From Candidatus Obscuribacterales bacterium (GTDB lineage Bacteria > Cyanobacteriota > Vampirovibrionia > Obscuribacterales > Obscuribacteraceae), in contig JARLHI010000048.1 in assembly GCA_031292355.1 (NCBI GenBank), positions 595,525 through 659,524 of the forward strand: a stretch of 64,000 nt of DNA, written 5' to 3'. Each line of letters begins with the position of its first letter. Positions within the stretch are counted from its first letter, which is position 1. Shown one piece after another: positions 7,869 through 17,921 of the stretch. The notes under the pieces are model-generated. The model was not told the origin of the DNA. It ran no database searches and was given only the letters and a program-made list of their open reading frames with translations. The position numbers were made by a program, and so were the translations under genes.

Positions 7869-9830
7869 CTATTTCTTAGGTTTAGTGCCCTGCTCTTTTT
7901 CTTTTTGTTCAAGCTTGTAGGCTTTATTTTCTAGAGTAGCGATGTGCTTATTCAGTTTCTCGAGATCCTTTGCAGGGATATCTGGTGTCAAAGCGATATA
8001 TGCTTTGTACTGAACCACTGATTCTTTGAGATCTTTCGATTCCTGTGGCGACAAGCGCTCCAGTGTCTCAGCAAGACCGCGGTGAGAATCATTCACTTTA
8101 GGATTGCCGTAGATAGCTGCGTGATACTTATCGATCGCCGATTGAAGCTGTTTGCGGCGAGCGAGATCGTTTGCCAAAGTCAGGTTCTGACGAGCATCGT
8201 CTTTGGCCCGAGCAACTTGATCCATACCACGTTTGACTCTTTCTTCATTGCCTGGGAACGAAGCAGCCTTTTTGTAAGCGGCTTCAGCACTGGGCAAGTC
8301 TTTAATCATCAACGCCAGATCAGCAACAGCAAATACTTGCTTGGGTGAATTGGCATTGGTGATGACCATATTCATCTGAGCATCAGCATCTTTAAAATTG
8401 TTCTGAGCTAAGAGAGCCTCAGCATAAGCCATGCGCTCTCCATCATTGGTTGGTGCACCAATTGTATTGAGATCGATTTTCTCACCAGACAACGAACGCA
8501 ACTTAGCCTGAGCCAGTCGCAATTCCATATCGTTAGGATTCATTCGCACAGCTTTGTCGAGCATGCTTTTGGCACTTTCATATTCATTCGAGACAAAGAA
8601 GGCACCAGTTGCTTCTTTATTCGCCTTCATATAATAAGCGCGAGTCAAGCCTTTAGCAGCGTTTGCGTCCTGTGGATTGGCATTGAGCACAGTCGTATAT
8701 TCTTTGATAGCGTCATCCAATTTTTCCAGATGCAAGCTCTCATCAGCAATACGCGAATGCAGACCTGGATCATTTGGACTCATCTCTAAGCCGGAGCGCA
8801 ATTCTGCAATTGAATGTTCAAGATCGCCGCGCTGTTCGCGAATATCAGCAATGTGCATATAAGCGTCTGGATTTTCAGGCTTGATGCGAATAGATTCCTG
8901 GAATGCCGAGATAGCTGCGACACTGTTGCCCTGCGCCGCATAAGCTTCACCGATAGCCAGTCTAGCTGGAGCGCTATTTTTATTCTGGTAAAGCGAAGTG
9001 TTCAACTCTTTGATAGCCTGGTCGTTCATGCCTTGTTTGACATAGCATTTACCAAGGCCATAGTGAGCGGTCGAATTGCCTGAATTGAGGGTGATAGCCT
9101 GCTTGAAAGCAGTTTGAGCACCAGTCAAATCATTTTGCATCAGCTTGGCGATACCCAAACCGGCAAAAGCTTCAGAATATTGAGGATCGATTTTAGTCGC
9201 CTCTTGAAATTCATTTGTTGCTTCCGGCAAACGACCCTGTTCTTTGTAGATCATGCCGAGAGTATAGTGAGCCTCAGGCATACCTGGATCGATCGCAAGA
9301 CCCTGCTGGCAAGTGGATTCCGCACTCTTGAGCAAATTTTCTTTGTTTTTGATCACGGTGTTAGATGACGATTGCAAGCTGTTGAACAGCGTCATCGCTT
9401 TGCCACTGTATGCCATCGCATTCTTAGGATCGATAGCAAGAGCCTTGTCGAACTGCTCATTGGCTGCATCCAATTTGAATTGCTTTGACAGAGCGAGGCC
9501 ATAACCAACCGTAGCGGGCACGTTTTTGGGATTCTTGTTCACGACCTCTTTATACAGTTCAGCAGCATCGCTATATTTGCCTTTCAACATCAAGTCATCG
9601 GCCATAACGACTTCGCGATCAATTTTGATTTTGAGCGTCTTTTTCGAGTGTTCCTGAGCTAGTGCAACCATGCGACCATCTGCAGAATAAAGCGCACGTC
9701 GGGCTTCGGAAGCCTCTTTAGATTCACTGGCACTGTTAGAATCCAGAGCCGCATGGGCCATATTGACGCTGAACAGACCAATCGAACCAGCTACACACAC
9801 GAATGTCGCAAAAGAAATTTTCGTTCTCAT
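7869..9830 (-). CDS. secreted tetratricopeptide-repeat protein, paralogue of 54512-56413
   Basis: 653 residues from the ATG at 9830, chosen because it starts a clean signal peptide (MRTKISFATFVCVAGSIGLF..AHA). An in-frame start at 9869 would add 13 residues. At least nine TPR units cover about residues 70-400 (LKGKYSDAAELYKEVVNKNP; YSEAFAGLGIAKLMQNDL). A second helical half follows, ending in a Lys/Glu-rich tail. No enzyme domain. TPRs bind proteins, so a periplasmic scaffold role is an inference. It is strongly similar over its whole length to the plus-strand gene at 54512. It ends in its own terminator. Confidence 0.9.
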   Translation of the reverse strand: MRTKISFATFVCVAGSIGLFSVNMAHAALDSNSASESKEASEARRALYSADGRMVALAQEHSKKTLKIKIDREVVMADDLMLKGKYSDAAELYKEVVNKNPKNVPATVGYGLALSKQFKLDAANEQFDKALAIDPKNAMAYSGKAMTLFNSLQSSSNTVIKNKENLLKSAESTCQQGLAIDPGMPEAHYTLGMIYKEQGRLPEATNEFQEATKIDPQYSEAFAGLGIAKLMQNDLTGAQTAFKQAITLNSGNSTAHYGLGKCYVKQGMNDQAIKELNTSLYQNKNSAPARLAIGEAYAAQGNSVAAISAFQESIRIKPENPDAYMHIADIREQRGDLEHSIAELRSGLEMSPNDPGLHSRIADESLHLEKLDDAIKEYTTVLNANPQDANAAKGLTRAYYMKANKEATGAFFVSNEYESAKSMLDKAVRMNPNDMELRLAQAKLRSLSGEKIDLNTIGAPTNDGERMAYAEALLAQNNFKDADAQMNMVITNANSPKQVFAVADLALMIKDLPSAEAAYKKAASFPGNEERVKRGMDQVARAKDDARQNLTLANDLARRKQLQSAIDKYHAAIYGNPKVNDSHRGLAETLERLSPQESKDLKESVVQYKAYIALTPDIPAKDLEKLNKHIATLENKAYKLEQKEKEQGTKPKK

Positions 9831-10096
9831 TTTTTCTCGCCATCTATATATAAGTACGGACAAAACCAAACGGACAAATCAATAAAATTATCGGCGCCGG
9901 AACGGCCCGGATAAAATAACAGTGCCTACCTTATCAAAGATTCGGACGAACAAAATTATGATATGGCAAGGGCAAGCTCTTTTCTGCTAGAAAAAGGGCA
10001 GCAAGGAGCCAATTTTTCTGGATGGCGCAAAGCTGAGCATTTTTCTCGCATCTACTTAAAGTCAGTTAAAGTCGCATTAATAGTCGAAACAAAGTC

Positions 10097-10103
10097 AGGA
10101 GGA
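10097..10103 (+). promoter_or_regulatory. strong ribosome-binding site deciding the GTG start of yebC
   Basis: AGGAGGA, seven bases before the GTG at 10111. It is a near-perfect Shine-Dalgarno match and fixes the non-ATG start. Confidence 0.85.
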
Positions 10104-10110
10104 AAATCTT

Positions 10111-10869
10111 GTGTCAGGGCATTCAAAGTGGGCCAAAATTAAAAGACAAAAGGGTGTCACCGACGTAAAAAAAGGTGCGACTTACGCTCGAATGGCGCGA
10201 GAAATAATTGTCGCTGCGCGATTTGGCGGCGGCGATCCTGCAGCAAATTTTCGCTTAAGACAGGCTATTGACCGGGCCAAGCAAGATGGCGTGCCAAATG
10301 ACAACATCCAGCGGGCAATTGAAAAAGGCGCTGGTGGCGGTGCCGGTAGCGCCATGGAAGAACTCACCTATGAAGGTTATGGTCCAGGCGGGGTGGCAGT
10401 AATTGTTCGCTGCGCAACCGACAATCGCAATCGCACAGCAGGCGACGTCAGAAGCTATTTTTCAAAGTATGGCGGTAACCTCGGCGAAACTGGCTGTGTG
10501 GGCTGGAATTTTGAAGAGCGCGGCGAAATCGGCATCGAGCGAAATACGAAACTCGACGAAGACGCTTTGCTGCAAGCGGCTGTGGAAGCCGGTGCAGACG
10601 ATCTCGATACGACCATGGAAGATAGTGTCTATGTCTACTGCCAGCCGCTGGATCTCGAAAAAGTGAAAACGAATCTAGAAAAATCTGGCTATAAAACAGC
10701 TACAGCTGAAGTAACGATGACGCCGAAATCGACGGTGGAAGTCACAACCAGCGATGTAGCTAAGCAGCTATTACGCCTACTAGATATTCTCGAAGACCAC
10801 GAAGACGTTCAGAACGTCTACGCAAATTTCGAAATGGACCAGGACTTGATGCAAGAATTTCTCAATTGA
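10111..10869 (+). CDS. yebC: YebC/PmpR family protein
   Basis: 252 residues from a GTG start. The N-terminus MSGHSKWAKIKRQKG and the following DPAANFRLRQAIDRAK and GVPNDNIQRAIEKG are the family signature, and the length is standard. Members are described as DNA-binding transcriptional regulators, and some recent work on the family links it to relief of ribosome stalling at prolines; which applies here cannot be told. It is a single gene, convergent with the minus-strand gene ending at 10887, with 17 bases between them. Confidence 0.96.
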   Translation: MSGHSKWAKIKRQKGVTDVKKGATYARMAREIIVAARFGGGDPAANFRLRQAIDRAKQDGVPNDNIQRAIEKGAGGGAGSAMEELTYEGYGPGGVAVIVRCATDNRNRTAGDVRSYFSKYGGNLGETGCVGWNFEERGEIGIERNTKLDEDALLQAAVEAGADDLDTTMEDSVYVYCQPLDLEKVKTNLEKSGYKTATAEVTMTPKSTVEVTTSDVAKQLLRLLDILEDHEDVQNVYANFEMDQDLMQEFLN

Positions 10870-10886
10870 GTAACTCGTAGTGCTGG

Positions 10887-12596
10887 CTACTTAGAGTCAT
10901 CACCAGCATCTGGAGCAGTTTGATAAGCGTGCCTGCGGGGCGGCAATTGAACTGACGGCTTAATCTGATCGCGCATTATGAGCGAATTGGGATATTTGCT
11001 TGATCCGGTTCCAACAATTCTTTCGGTGCCGGCCGTTGAATTATTTGAGGTCGCAGAAGACGCTGGCGCTGCAGCTTTAGCACCAATGTTTTTAGTGGAG
11101 TCTTTTGGAGAAGCAGCGGCCTTAACGGCTGAACTATGACCAGATGCCGATTTCGCTGATGATTGATGACTAACGGCAGAATGGCTTGCAACATCGCGGT
11201 GCGACGGTGCACGCACTGTCTTTGTTGATTCTTTATGAACGGTTGGTGCCGGAGCTTTTTTATTTTGCTTGCCAAAAAAATCGAAAGTGGGCAGCTTCAT
11301 GGCAGCGCTTCCGCCGTGCGCGTCCAGCCAGAGCTTGCCGCCTTGGAAAACAACAATAATAATTGCTATGGGTAACACAAGACGCCCAATTTTTGCCGTA
11401 AAAAGCCGAACAGCGGCAAGAGGACCTACAAATGATCTTTTAAGAGCCTGTCTCTTAATCGGCTCTGCCACTTCCTCTTCTTCGTCAGAAGCCGAAAGTT
11501 CTTGTTGAATTTGCTCTGCCAGCGAAAACTGGAGTGTAGGCTCTTTGGATACTGGCTCGACTTTCTTTGCAGATTCGCGCACTGCGTGCCAGTCTATTTC
11601 CCCGGTGCCCAGTCCGACTGCGTTTTGGAGGACTGGCGGCGATGGCTTCGGTACTGACGGCGAAGCAGGTAGTGAAGTAGGCAAAGGAGCTGGTGCCTTT
11701 GCAATTGCCGGAGCAGCTGCTGGAATTGGCGCTGGTGTGGGTGTAGGTGTTAGCGTAGGTGTTGGTGTTGGCGTAGGCGTTGGCGGAGGCGCCGGTAGCG
11801 TAGGAGAGGGTAAAGGCACTGGTGCAAGAGCGGGCGCTGGGGGCGCTGGAGTCGTTGAAGGCGCAGATGCCAGCATAGCCGCAGCTTTCGCCAACTTCGA
11901 ACCGCCGTTTGTGCCGTCGCCATTAGATGTTGGAAGCGCCGGTTGGACTCCCTGCGGATGAGAAGTCGGAGCTTCAGCGGCTGTACCAGATGAAGCCACT
12001 GCCGCTTTTCTCATAGCCAGCGGAGACTCTTTACCTTTGGCTGCCACGCGCTTTTGCACAGCTGCCTCAAAAGCCTGGTCGATACGCTGTTTAGCCGACG
12101 ACGACTTCTGCTCGTCAGGCTGCGGATATTCGGTCCCCGGAGGTGGCAATGGGGGCAACTGCATTGGTGGTACTGCGATTACAACCGGAGCACCAACCAC
12201 AGAATTCAAAGGTGTTTTGTTCATTAGTGCGTCCGAACTCAACAGTGAACTGGGGTCAACTGGTAAGGAAGCAACACTTTTAATGAGTTTCGCGAGGTCG
12301 ATACACATAGTACGTTTTGCTGGGTCCTGCTCAGTTCGCTCGTATTTGCTCAAGGCAAACTCGGCACCGGCAAATTGACACAGATTTCTAAGCGCGGCGT
12401 AGCCTTCTATAGACGGCTTTTCGACTCGCGCAGCGAAAATAGTGGACTCTGCAATAAATAAGTCGCCCCTGATGCCTATAGCGGGGTCACTTAGCGATAA
12501 CAAGATGCGCTCATCTTTAAAGCGGGTCAGAATGTCTTCCAAAAGACCCGCCAAAGTCAGTTCAAATGTAAAGTGACCCTGACTGATGAGAATCAA
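10887..12596 (-). CDS. DUF4388-like protein with Pro/Thr-rich linker and one membrane segment
   Basis: 569 residues from TTG at 12596, supported by AGAGGA upstream. Residues 1-110 look like a DUF4388-type domain (QGHFTFELTLAGLLEDIL). A long low-complexity stretch follows, including a run of PT dipeptides near residues 275-295. One membrane segment (LVLPIAIIIVVFQGG) lies near residue 415, and a Ser/Ala-rich basic tail follows. The DUF4388 fold is found in bacterial signalling proteins, so a membrane-tethered regulatory role is only an inference. Low complexity opens long antisense frames across it that are not genes. Confidence 0.82.
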   Translation of the reverse strand: MILISQGHFTFELTLAGLLEDILTRFKDERILLSLSDPAIGIRGDLFIAESTIFAARVEKPSIEGYAALRNLCQFAGAEFALSKYERTEQDPAKRTMCIDLAKLIKSVASLPVDPSSLLSSDALMNKTPLNSVVGAPVVIAVPPMQLPPLPPPGTEYPQPDEQKSSSAKQRIDQAFEAAVQKRVAAKGKESPLAMRKAAVASSGTAAEAPTSHPQGVQPALPTSNGDGTNGGSKLAKAAAMLASAPSTTPAPPAPALAPVPLPSPTLPAPPPTPTPTPTPTLTPTPTPAPIPAAAPAIAKAPAPLPTSLPASPSVPKPSPPVLQNAVGLGTGEIDWHAVRESAKKVEPVSKEPTLQFSLAEQIQQELSASDEEEEVAEPIKRQALKRSFVGPLAAVRLFTAKIGRLVLPIAIIIVVFQGGKLWLDAHGGSAAMKLPTFDFFGKQNKKAPAPTVHKESTKTVRAPSHRDVASHSAVSHQSSAKSASGHSSAVKAAASPKDSTKNIGAKAAAPASSATSNNSTAGTERIVGTGSSKYPNSLIMRDQIKPSVQLPPRRHAYQTAPDAGDDSK

Positions 12597-13654
12597 CGAG
12601 CATCCTCTGCTATGTTGCTATTTTGGCTGAAAACCGGCTGGATGCAAACATCCGACTGTTGTTTTCGGAGCCTCCTCTACCTATTGTAAGAGTTCTCTGC
12701 CCATTTTTCGGGAAATTCCCCGAAAAACTCTCAAAGACGTGCTCAATAACTGAGCTTGCAAAGTCCAGGTGCGGTCGATTGCCACCGCCAGTAGTGCAGC
12801 TCAGCAGCACTGCCGAGCTCGCTAACTCTATCTAAGCAGAAACTCTGACGTACTGCCTAATTTACCAATTCGTCTCGTAATTTTGAGTCACATTTTTTGC
12901 CAAATCGACGACGAATTTGGGGTTCTTCAGACGCCATTTCTCCCCTCGGATCAATGTGCAAGAAAACGCCGCAGAATATCCCTTGAGAACACACCTTTAA
13001 CCAAACATGAACGGCGTTCAGCCTCCCGCAAGTGGTGACATTAAAAAGGCAGAGGCCATCCCTGTGCGGCTTTTGACGATTCTAGCGAACTCTACAATTT
13101 TTTGAACATAGACATTTAATCTGCTCAAGCAATTGTTGCGTTTTATTGCGCAAAAGCTTGCACGAAACTTGCAGCCAGTTGACCAGGGTAAGAGTCCAGC
13201 CAGTTGCGCGTGTAAAGGGGATGTAAGACGGTCAAATCCACCTCAAAAGCGATTACGTGAATTGGTTTAAGCCAAATTTTACAGATTGTAATCAAATCCT
13301 CATGACATCCAAGTTCTAATGACCAGCTGAAATTGCACTCATGTTTTTGGAGCTCAGCCCTGTCGAGTTGTATATACATAAGCCATCCACTTTGCCACCA
13401 TGCCTCTAGCTGTCAACCCATCTTTCATTAGTTTTTTGCCAGAAAAGCATTCTGGCTTGCAGGCGCCGAAAAGTCTATGTTTTCAAGGAGCTTTTGACGC
13501 GCCACCATTCATTTTGCTAAGTTTCCGCTCGCCTCGTTGCAGGCAATTTGTCCTGCCCAAAATACGCGGATCACCACGACTTAATCGCTTTTGAGCGAGC
13601 CTGCCGAGCACCTTTAGCGGCACGTGCGCATGGGATCCCCAAGGAAGAACGGAC
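12597..13654. other. about 1 kb without a convincing gene
   Basis: Several short frames are open on both strands (for example 12623-12835 plus, 13143-13379 minus, 13400-13594 plus), but none has a ribosome-binding site or recognisable protein composition. The stretch holds a palindrome at 12704-12726 and must contain the promoters of the flanking genes. It is large for this gene-dense window and could hide a small RNA or decayed sequence. Confidence 0.45.
12704..12726. repeat. perfect 9-bp palindrome, operator-like
   Basis: TTTTTCGGG and CCCGAAAAA face each other across six bases. The T-run is on the outer 5' side of the stem on both strands, which is the wrong arrangement for an intrinsic terminator. 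It lies about 110 bases upstream of the minus-strand gene starting at 12596, so a repressor or activator site is possible. Confidence 0.5.
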
Positions 13655-14476
13655 GTGAGTATCGTGAAGAAAAAGACCTTAAGCAAAGTATTTCTGACAG
13701 CCGCTACAGTAGTAGCAGCCTGCGCGCTCAGCGCCAATGTCAGTGCGAGAGCCGGTGTCTTACCAGATATAGACCCAGAGATAGCAGCCACTGTCTGGGA
13801 AGAAGAAACCCAGACCTGCGCGTCAGTTAGTTTGAATGGCAAGGACCTTGTTACCTACAAGGGTGTCGTCAATGGTCGCACCGCTGAGCAGCGCGCAGAA
13901 GAACTCGCCGCCAAACTCAAAGACGTGGTTACTGATACAAAACTGGACCCAACCAAATTATTACCGGCCAAGGATGGCGACCTGGCCTCGATAAAAATCG
14001 ATGGCAACACGGTTTTGAAATTCGACTCGTTGAGTTCTGACAATAAGAACCCGCTCGAACAAAGTTTTAAGATGGTCAATTCATTGCGTAGCGCTATGGG
14101 AGCACTGCCCATTCCTGCTTCGTTCCTGAAACTTACGGACGGCTCGGGCAAGGATTTGATCGCGACCAAAGGCGGAAAAGGTACCTTCAGCGGTCACGCG
14201 TCCTGGTACGGTCCTCACTTCCACGGCAAAATGACATCAGATGGCAGTCGTTTTGACCAGGACGGTATGACCGCAGCCCACAAAACCTTGCCTTTTGGCA
14301 CGAAATTACTGGTGACGAACCGAAGCACTGGCAAGTCCTGTGTAGTTGAAGTCAACGACCGTGGACCATTTGTCGGCGACCGCGTCATAGACCTTTCGCG
14401 TGGTGCAGCCAAACAGCTCAACATGATGTCGTCGGGCGTTGCTCTGGTTGATTGCCTCGTTCTCGGCAAAAACTGA
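13655..14476 (+). CDS. secreted RlpA-like double-psi beta-barrel protein
   Basis: 273 residues from GTG at 13655, with AAGGAAG a few bases upstream. A signal peptide (KVFLTAATVVAACALSANVS) ends near residue 33. The middle region is unassigned. The last 95 residues form an RlpA-like barrel: HASWYGPHFHGKMTSDG, then LPFGTKLLVTN, then VEVNDRGPFVGDRVIDLS. RlpA proteins act on septal peptidoglycan as lytic transglycosylases or bind denuded glycan. The acidic residue in the NDRGP motif is kept. There is no lipobox and no SPOR domain, so this is a soluble periplasmic form. Single gene. Confidence 0.88.
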   Translation: MSIVKKKTLSKVFLTAATVVAACALSANVSARAGVLPDIDPEIAATVWEEETQTCASVSLNGKDLVTYKGVVNGRTAEQRAEELAAKLKDVVTDTKLDPTKLLPAKDGDLASIKIDGNTVLKFDSLSSDNKNPLEQSFKMVNSLRSAMGALPIPASFLKLTDGSGKDLIATKGGKGTFSGHASWYGPHFHGKMTSDGSRFDQDGMTAAHKTLPFGTKLLVTNRSTGKSCVVEVNDRGPFVGDRVIDLSRGAAKQLNMMSSGVALVDCLVLGKN

Positions 14477-14600
14477 TCGGCACCCGCACCAAAGCTATTT
14501 GTAACGCAGCAAAACAGTTACAGGCTCAAGTTTACAGCGAGTTGAAAAGGCGAAAAAGCCGCTCCTGTTTTACTTTTAGCTGCAACTCTGATAGTTTGAT

Positions 14601-16082
14601 ATGCCTGTACATCTAGGGCAAAACGTGACAAACGAAGTCAGAGTCAGAATAGCTCCCAGTCCAACAGGCACATTGCATGTTGGAACCGCTCGAACAGCCC
14701 TGTACAACTACCTTTATGCAAAACGTCATCACGGCAAATTTATTTTCAGGCTTGAAGATACCGATGAAGTGCGCTCCAAAGACGAACACACAGCTGATCT
14801 CATCGAAGGTCTGCACTGGTTGGGGCTAACTTGGGACGAAGGTCCAGACATAGGCGGTCCGTTCGCCCCTTATAAACAAACTGAAAAAGTGGCTCACTAT
14901 CGCGAAATTGCTGACTCACTTGTTGCAAGTGGCAAAGCCTACCTCGCTTATGAAACCGTCGAGGAGTTGGCTGAAATCAAAGGCGATACTGCTGACGGGC
15001 ATTCTCGCTACGACAATCGCGGTCGAAACTACACAGCTGAACAGCTGGAAAAATTTAGAGCAGAAAATCGTCTGCCATCGATTCGTTTTCGGATTGATGA
15101 ACCACGAACGGTGACATGGAACGACGCGATTAAAGGGCCGATATCTATTGACACGTCAACACTTGGTGGTGACATGGTAATCGTCAAATCGAACGGCGTT
15201 GCGATCTACAACTTCGCCGTGGTTGTAGACGATGTAGACATGGAAATTACTCAGGTTATTCGCGGCGAAGATCACGTCAATAACACCGCCAAGCAAATTT
15301 TGATCTACGAGGCACTTGGACATACAGTCCCTGAATTCGGACATGTGCCTCTTATGAACGATATCGAACACAAAAAACTATCGAAGCGTCGTCACGGCGA
15401 ATCGGTACATGTTGGCTCATACAAGAACAAAGGCTACATGCCGGAAGCCATCGTCAACTATCTAGCGCAAATGAGTTGGACACCAGCTGACGACAGAGAA
15501 ATCTTTAGCCTGGCCGAAGCTAGCGAAATATTCGATCTCGGAAAGATCAGTAAAAGCCCTGCCGTCTTCGATACGCAGAAACTTGACTGGTTCAATGGCC
15601 ACTATATTCGCTCACTGCCTTTGGACGTCATTACAGAACGCAGCAAAGCCTTCATAGACGCAAGCAAATTGCATGAATACTCAGACACTCAGCTCAAAGA
15701 ATTAATTGGTTCAGTGCGCGAGAATCTCACCAAGTTGTCTGACGTGTCAGAGCACGTCGACTTTTATTTTGGCGACACGCTCACCATTCCTGAAGACATA
15801 CAAGCTTCAGTTCTTAACAGCGACTCTGCAAAACAAGTTCTTAACAAAGCGCTGCACAGCGTGGGGACAATGCCCTGGGGTGATAACAAAGGCTGCAAAG
15901 CCATCGTTGACTCAATTGGCAAAGAACTTAAAATCAAAGGCAAAGATCTCTATTGGCCTCTGCGGGCTGCTTTGTCTGGAAAAACACACGGACCCGATCT
16001 AGGCTTGATGCTTTCAGTGCTTGGTGAAAAGCGTGTTAAAGCCCGGTTGGAATCAGCATTGGGCTTGTGTCGCAGCTGCTAA
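14601..16082 (+). CDS. gltX: glutamyl-tRNA synthetase
   Basis: 493 residues. It charges tRNA-Glu with glutamate; the product also feeds heme synthesis through HemA, encoded at 48590. The class I signatures are present: RIAPSPTGTLHVGTAR (HIGH region, residues 17-32) and KKLSKRRHG (KMSKS region). VIRGEDHVNNTAKQ is also typical. The helical C-terminal anticodon-binding region is complete. Whether it is discriminating or also charges tRNA-Gln cannot be decided by eye. The ribosome-binding site is weak. It is followed after 33 bases by cysS, so the two are probably cotranscribed. Confidence 0.96.
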   Translation: MPVHLGQNVTNEVRVRIAPSPTGTLHVGTARTALYNYLYAKRHHGKFIFRLEDTDEVRSKDEHTADLIEGLHWLGLTWDEGPDIGGPFAPYKQTEKVAHYREIADSLVASGKAYLAYETVEELAEIKGDTADGHSRYDNRGRNYTAEQLEKFRAENRLPSIRFRIDEPRTVTWNDAIKGPISIDTSTLGGDMVIVKSNGVAIYNFAVVVDDVDMEITQVIRGEDHVNNTAKQILIYEALGHTVPEFGHVPLMNDIEHKKLSKRRHGESVHVGSYKNKGYMPEAIVNYLAQMSWTPADDREIFSLAEASEIFDLGKISKSPAVFDTQKLDWFNGHYIRSLPLDVITERSKAFIDASKLHEYSDTQLKELIGSVRENLTKLSDVSEHVDFYFGDTLTIPEDIQASVLNSDSAKQVLNKALHSVGTMPWGDNKGCKAIVDSIGKELKIKGKDLYWPLRAALSGKTHGPDLGLMLSVLGEKRVKARLESALGLCRSC

Positions 16083-16115
16083 TGGCTGACACAACTTCAA
16101 CAAGGCAATTTAGAC

Positions 16116-17528
16116 ATGGCTGATATTCAAGTATTCAACACTTTAACTGGCAAGAAAGAGGTCTTCAAACCTCTTTCTGGTAACGCGGTCACGATCTACG
16201 ATTGCGGTCCTACTGTCTATGATTTGAGCCATCTTGGGCACGCGCGCACATTCATCGTCTGGGACGTGGTACAGCGTTATTTCAGGCACGCTGGTTACGA
16301 CGTTACGTACGTGCGCAATATCACCGATGTAGACGATAAAATCATCAATCGCGCAAGAGAACGCGGCATAAATCCAGATCAACTGGCACGACAATTCACT
16401 TTCGAATTCTGGCGCGACATGAAATCGCTCAATGTGCTGCCACCCAATTTCGAACCACGAGCAACGGAATACATCAGTCGTATGATTGATTTCGCTCAAG
16501 AGCTTGTGTCCAAGGGTTTCGCCTATGAAAGTGGTGGCGACGTTTATTTTGACGTGGCCAAATTCAAAGATTACGGGAAGCTCGGCAAACAAAATCTAGA
16601 ACAATTGATGCATGGTGCGCGTGAACAAGTTCGCTCTCAAGAAGATTTAAAAGCAGCTAAAAAGACACCTTTAGATTTTGCCCTCTGGAAACACTCAGAC
16701 CAGAACGATCTGGGCTGGGACAGTCCCTGGGGAAGAGGCAGACCAGGTTGGCATCTGGAATGCTCCACGATGATCAAGCATGTGCTTGGCGAGTCAATTG
16801 ATATTCACAGCGGCGGCGAAGATCTTGTTTTCCCTCATCACGAAAACGAAATTGCGCAGTCAGAATCTTTGCATAGCAAACCCTTAGCCAAATATTGGAT
16901 GCACAATGGCTTCATCCAAGTCAGTGCTGAAAAAATGTCTAAGTCGCTGGGGAACTTTCAAACGATTCAGGATTTGCTGGTTAACTATTCTGCAGACACC
17001 ATCAGACTGTTGATGTTGCAGACTCATTATCGCAATCCAATTGAATTTACAGCAGAAAGTTTGATTGGTGCCAAAACGGCGGTATCACGCCTGGTGCGTG
17101 CAGCAAGCTATGCAAAAAGCAATGGCTCAGAGAAAATCGACTTAAAAAAAAGCGAAGATCAAAACATAAAAACCTTCGCTTCCGAATTTGAAGAGGCAAT
17201 GAACAATGACTTCAATACAGCCGTTGCCATTTCAACTTTGTTTGCCTTTGCAGACAAAATTCAACAAGCAGACGAGAAGCTGCGCCCAGCTTATGCGCAA
17301 GCACTTAAAGCCTATGCAAACCTGCTTGGCTTACAACTTGACGACAATCGTCGTATTCTCGACACTACAACAGCTTCAAGAATAATGGATTTAGTCGTAG
17401 AGTTGAGACAATCTGCCCGGGAGAAAAAAGACTACGCTACGTCTGACCTGATTAGAAAGCAATTGACCGCATTGAAAATCAACATCATGGACATAGCTGG
17501 TGGTGGCACAGACTGGGAAAAGCTGTAA
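16116..17528 (+). CDS. cysS: cysteinyl-tRNA synthetase
   Basis: 470 residues, full length. It ligates cysteine to tRNA-Cys. The zinc and HIGH region reads YDCGPTVYDLSHLGHARTF at residues 28-46. Further zinc ligands lie in WHLECSTM and FPHHENE, and the KMSKS loop is KMSKSLGNF. The C-terminal helical domain is intact. AAGG precedes the ATG. It sits directly behind gltX, as one charging operon. Confidence 0.97.
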   Translation: MADIQVFNTLTGKKEVFKPLSGNAVTIYDCGPTVYDLSHLGHARTFIVWDVVQRYFRHAGYDVTYVRNITDVDDKIINRARERGINPDQLARQFTFEFWRDMKSLNVLPPNFEPRATEYISRMIDFAQELVSKGFAYESGGDVYFDVAKFKDYGKLGKQNLEQLMHGAREQVRSQEDLKAAKKTPLDFALWKHSDQNDLGWDSPWGRGRPGWHLECSTMIKHVLGESIDIHSGGEDLVFPHHENEIAQSESLHSKPLAKYWMHNGFIQVSAEKMSKSLGNFQTIQDLLVNYSADTIRLLMLQTHYRNPIEFTAESLIGAKTAVSRLVRAASYAKSNGSEKIDLKKSEDQNIKTFASEFEEAMNNDFNTAVAISTLFAFADKIQQADEKLRPAYAQALKAYANLLGLQLDDNRRILDTTTASRIMDLVVELRQSAREKKDYATSDLIRKQLTALKINIMDIAGGGTDWEKL

Positions 17529-17607
17529 CCGATTTTCACTAGTAATTCCCTCATTGTCGAAACCTACTGACATTGATAGACTCAGCCAAGTCAATAGAGG
17601 TATAGAC

Positions 17608-17916
17608 ATGAGCAATTTCAGCGAGGCTGGAGAGGCTAAAGCACTTACGGGCTTAGTAGAAGCCCGGCTTAATCCATCACAAAGCCCAGCAGAGAAAGAG
17701 ACCGAGGAACATGCCATCACAAGAGAACTAAACAGCCTTAGCCCTCAGGAATTGCAGCGTACCATTATAGAATTCAAAAAACTGAATACAGGTGGTTGGC
17801 ATGAAATCGGCGCAACTGAAAACAAAAGCGGGACTGGAGAGGTTACTAGTATAGACTTCGATCCGCGCGGCTACACACGTGGCAATAGCGAACCATTCAA
17901 TATCAAGCTGAAATGA
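17608..17916 (+). CDS. small hypothetical protein, 102 aa
   Basis: The ATG at 17608 is used because AGAGG lies seven bases before it; an upstream in-frame start at 17500 would sit inside cysS. The product is acidic and soluble, with a helical first 60 residues (ELNSLSPQELQRTIIEFKKL) and a short charged end. No family is recognised. It is followed by a stable hairpin at 17922-17959. Confidence 0.65.
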   Translation: MSNFSEAGEAKALTGLVEARLNPSQSPAEKETEEHAITRELNSLSPQELQRTIIEFKKLNTGGWHEIGATENKSGTGEVTSIDFDPRGYTRGNSEPFNIKLK

Positions 17917-17921
17917 ACTTC

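Noticed and set aside
11545..11961. 138-codon plus-strand frame rich in Gly and Val
   Set aside because: It is the mirror of the Pro/Thr-rich low-complexity part of the minus-strand DUF4388-like gene.
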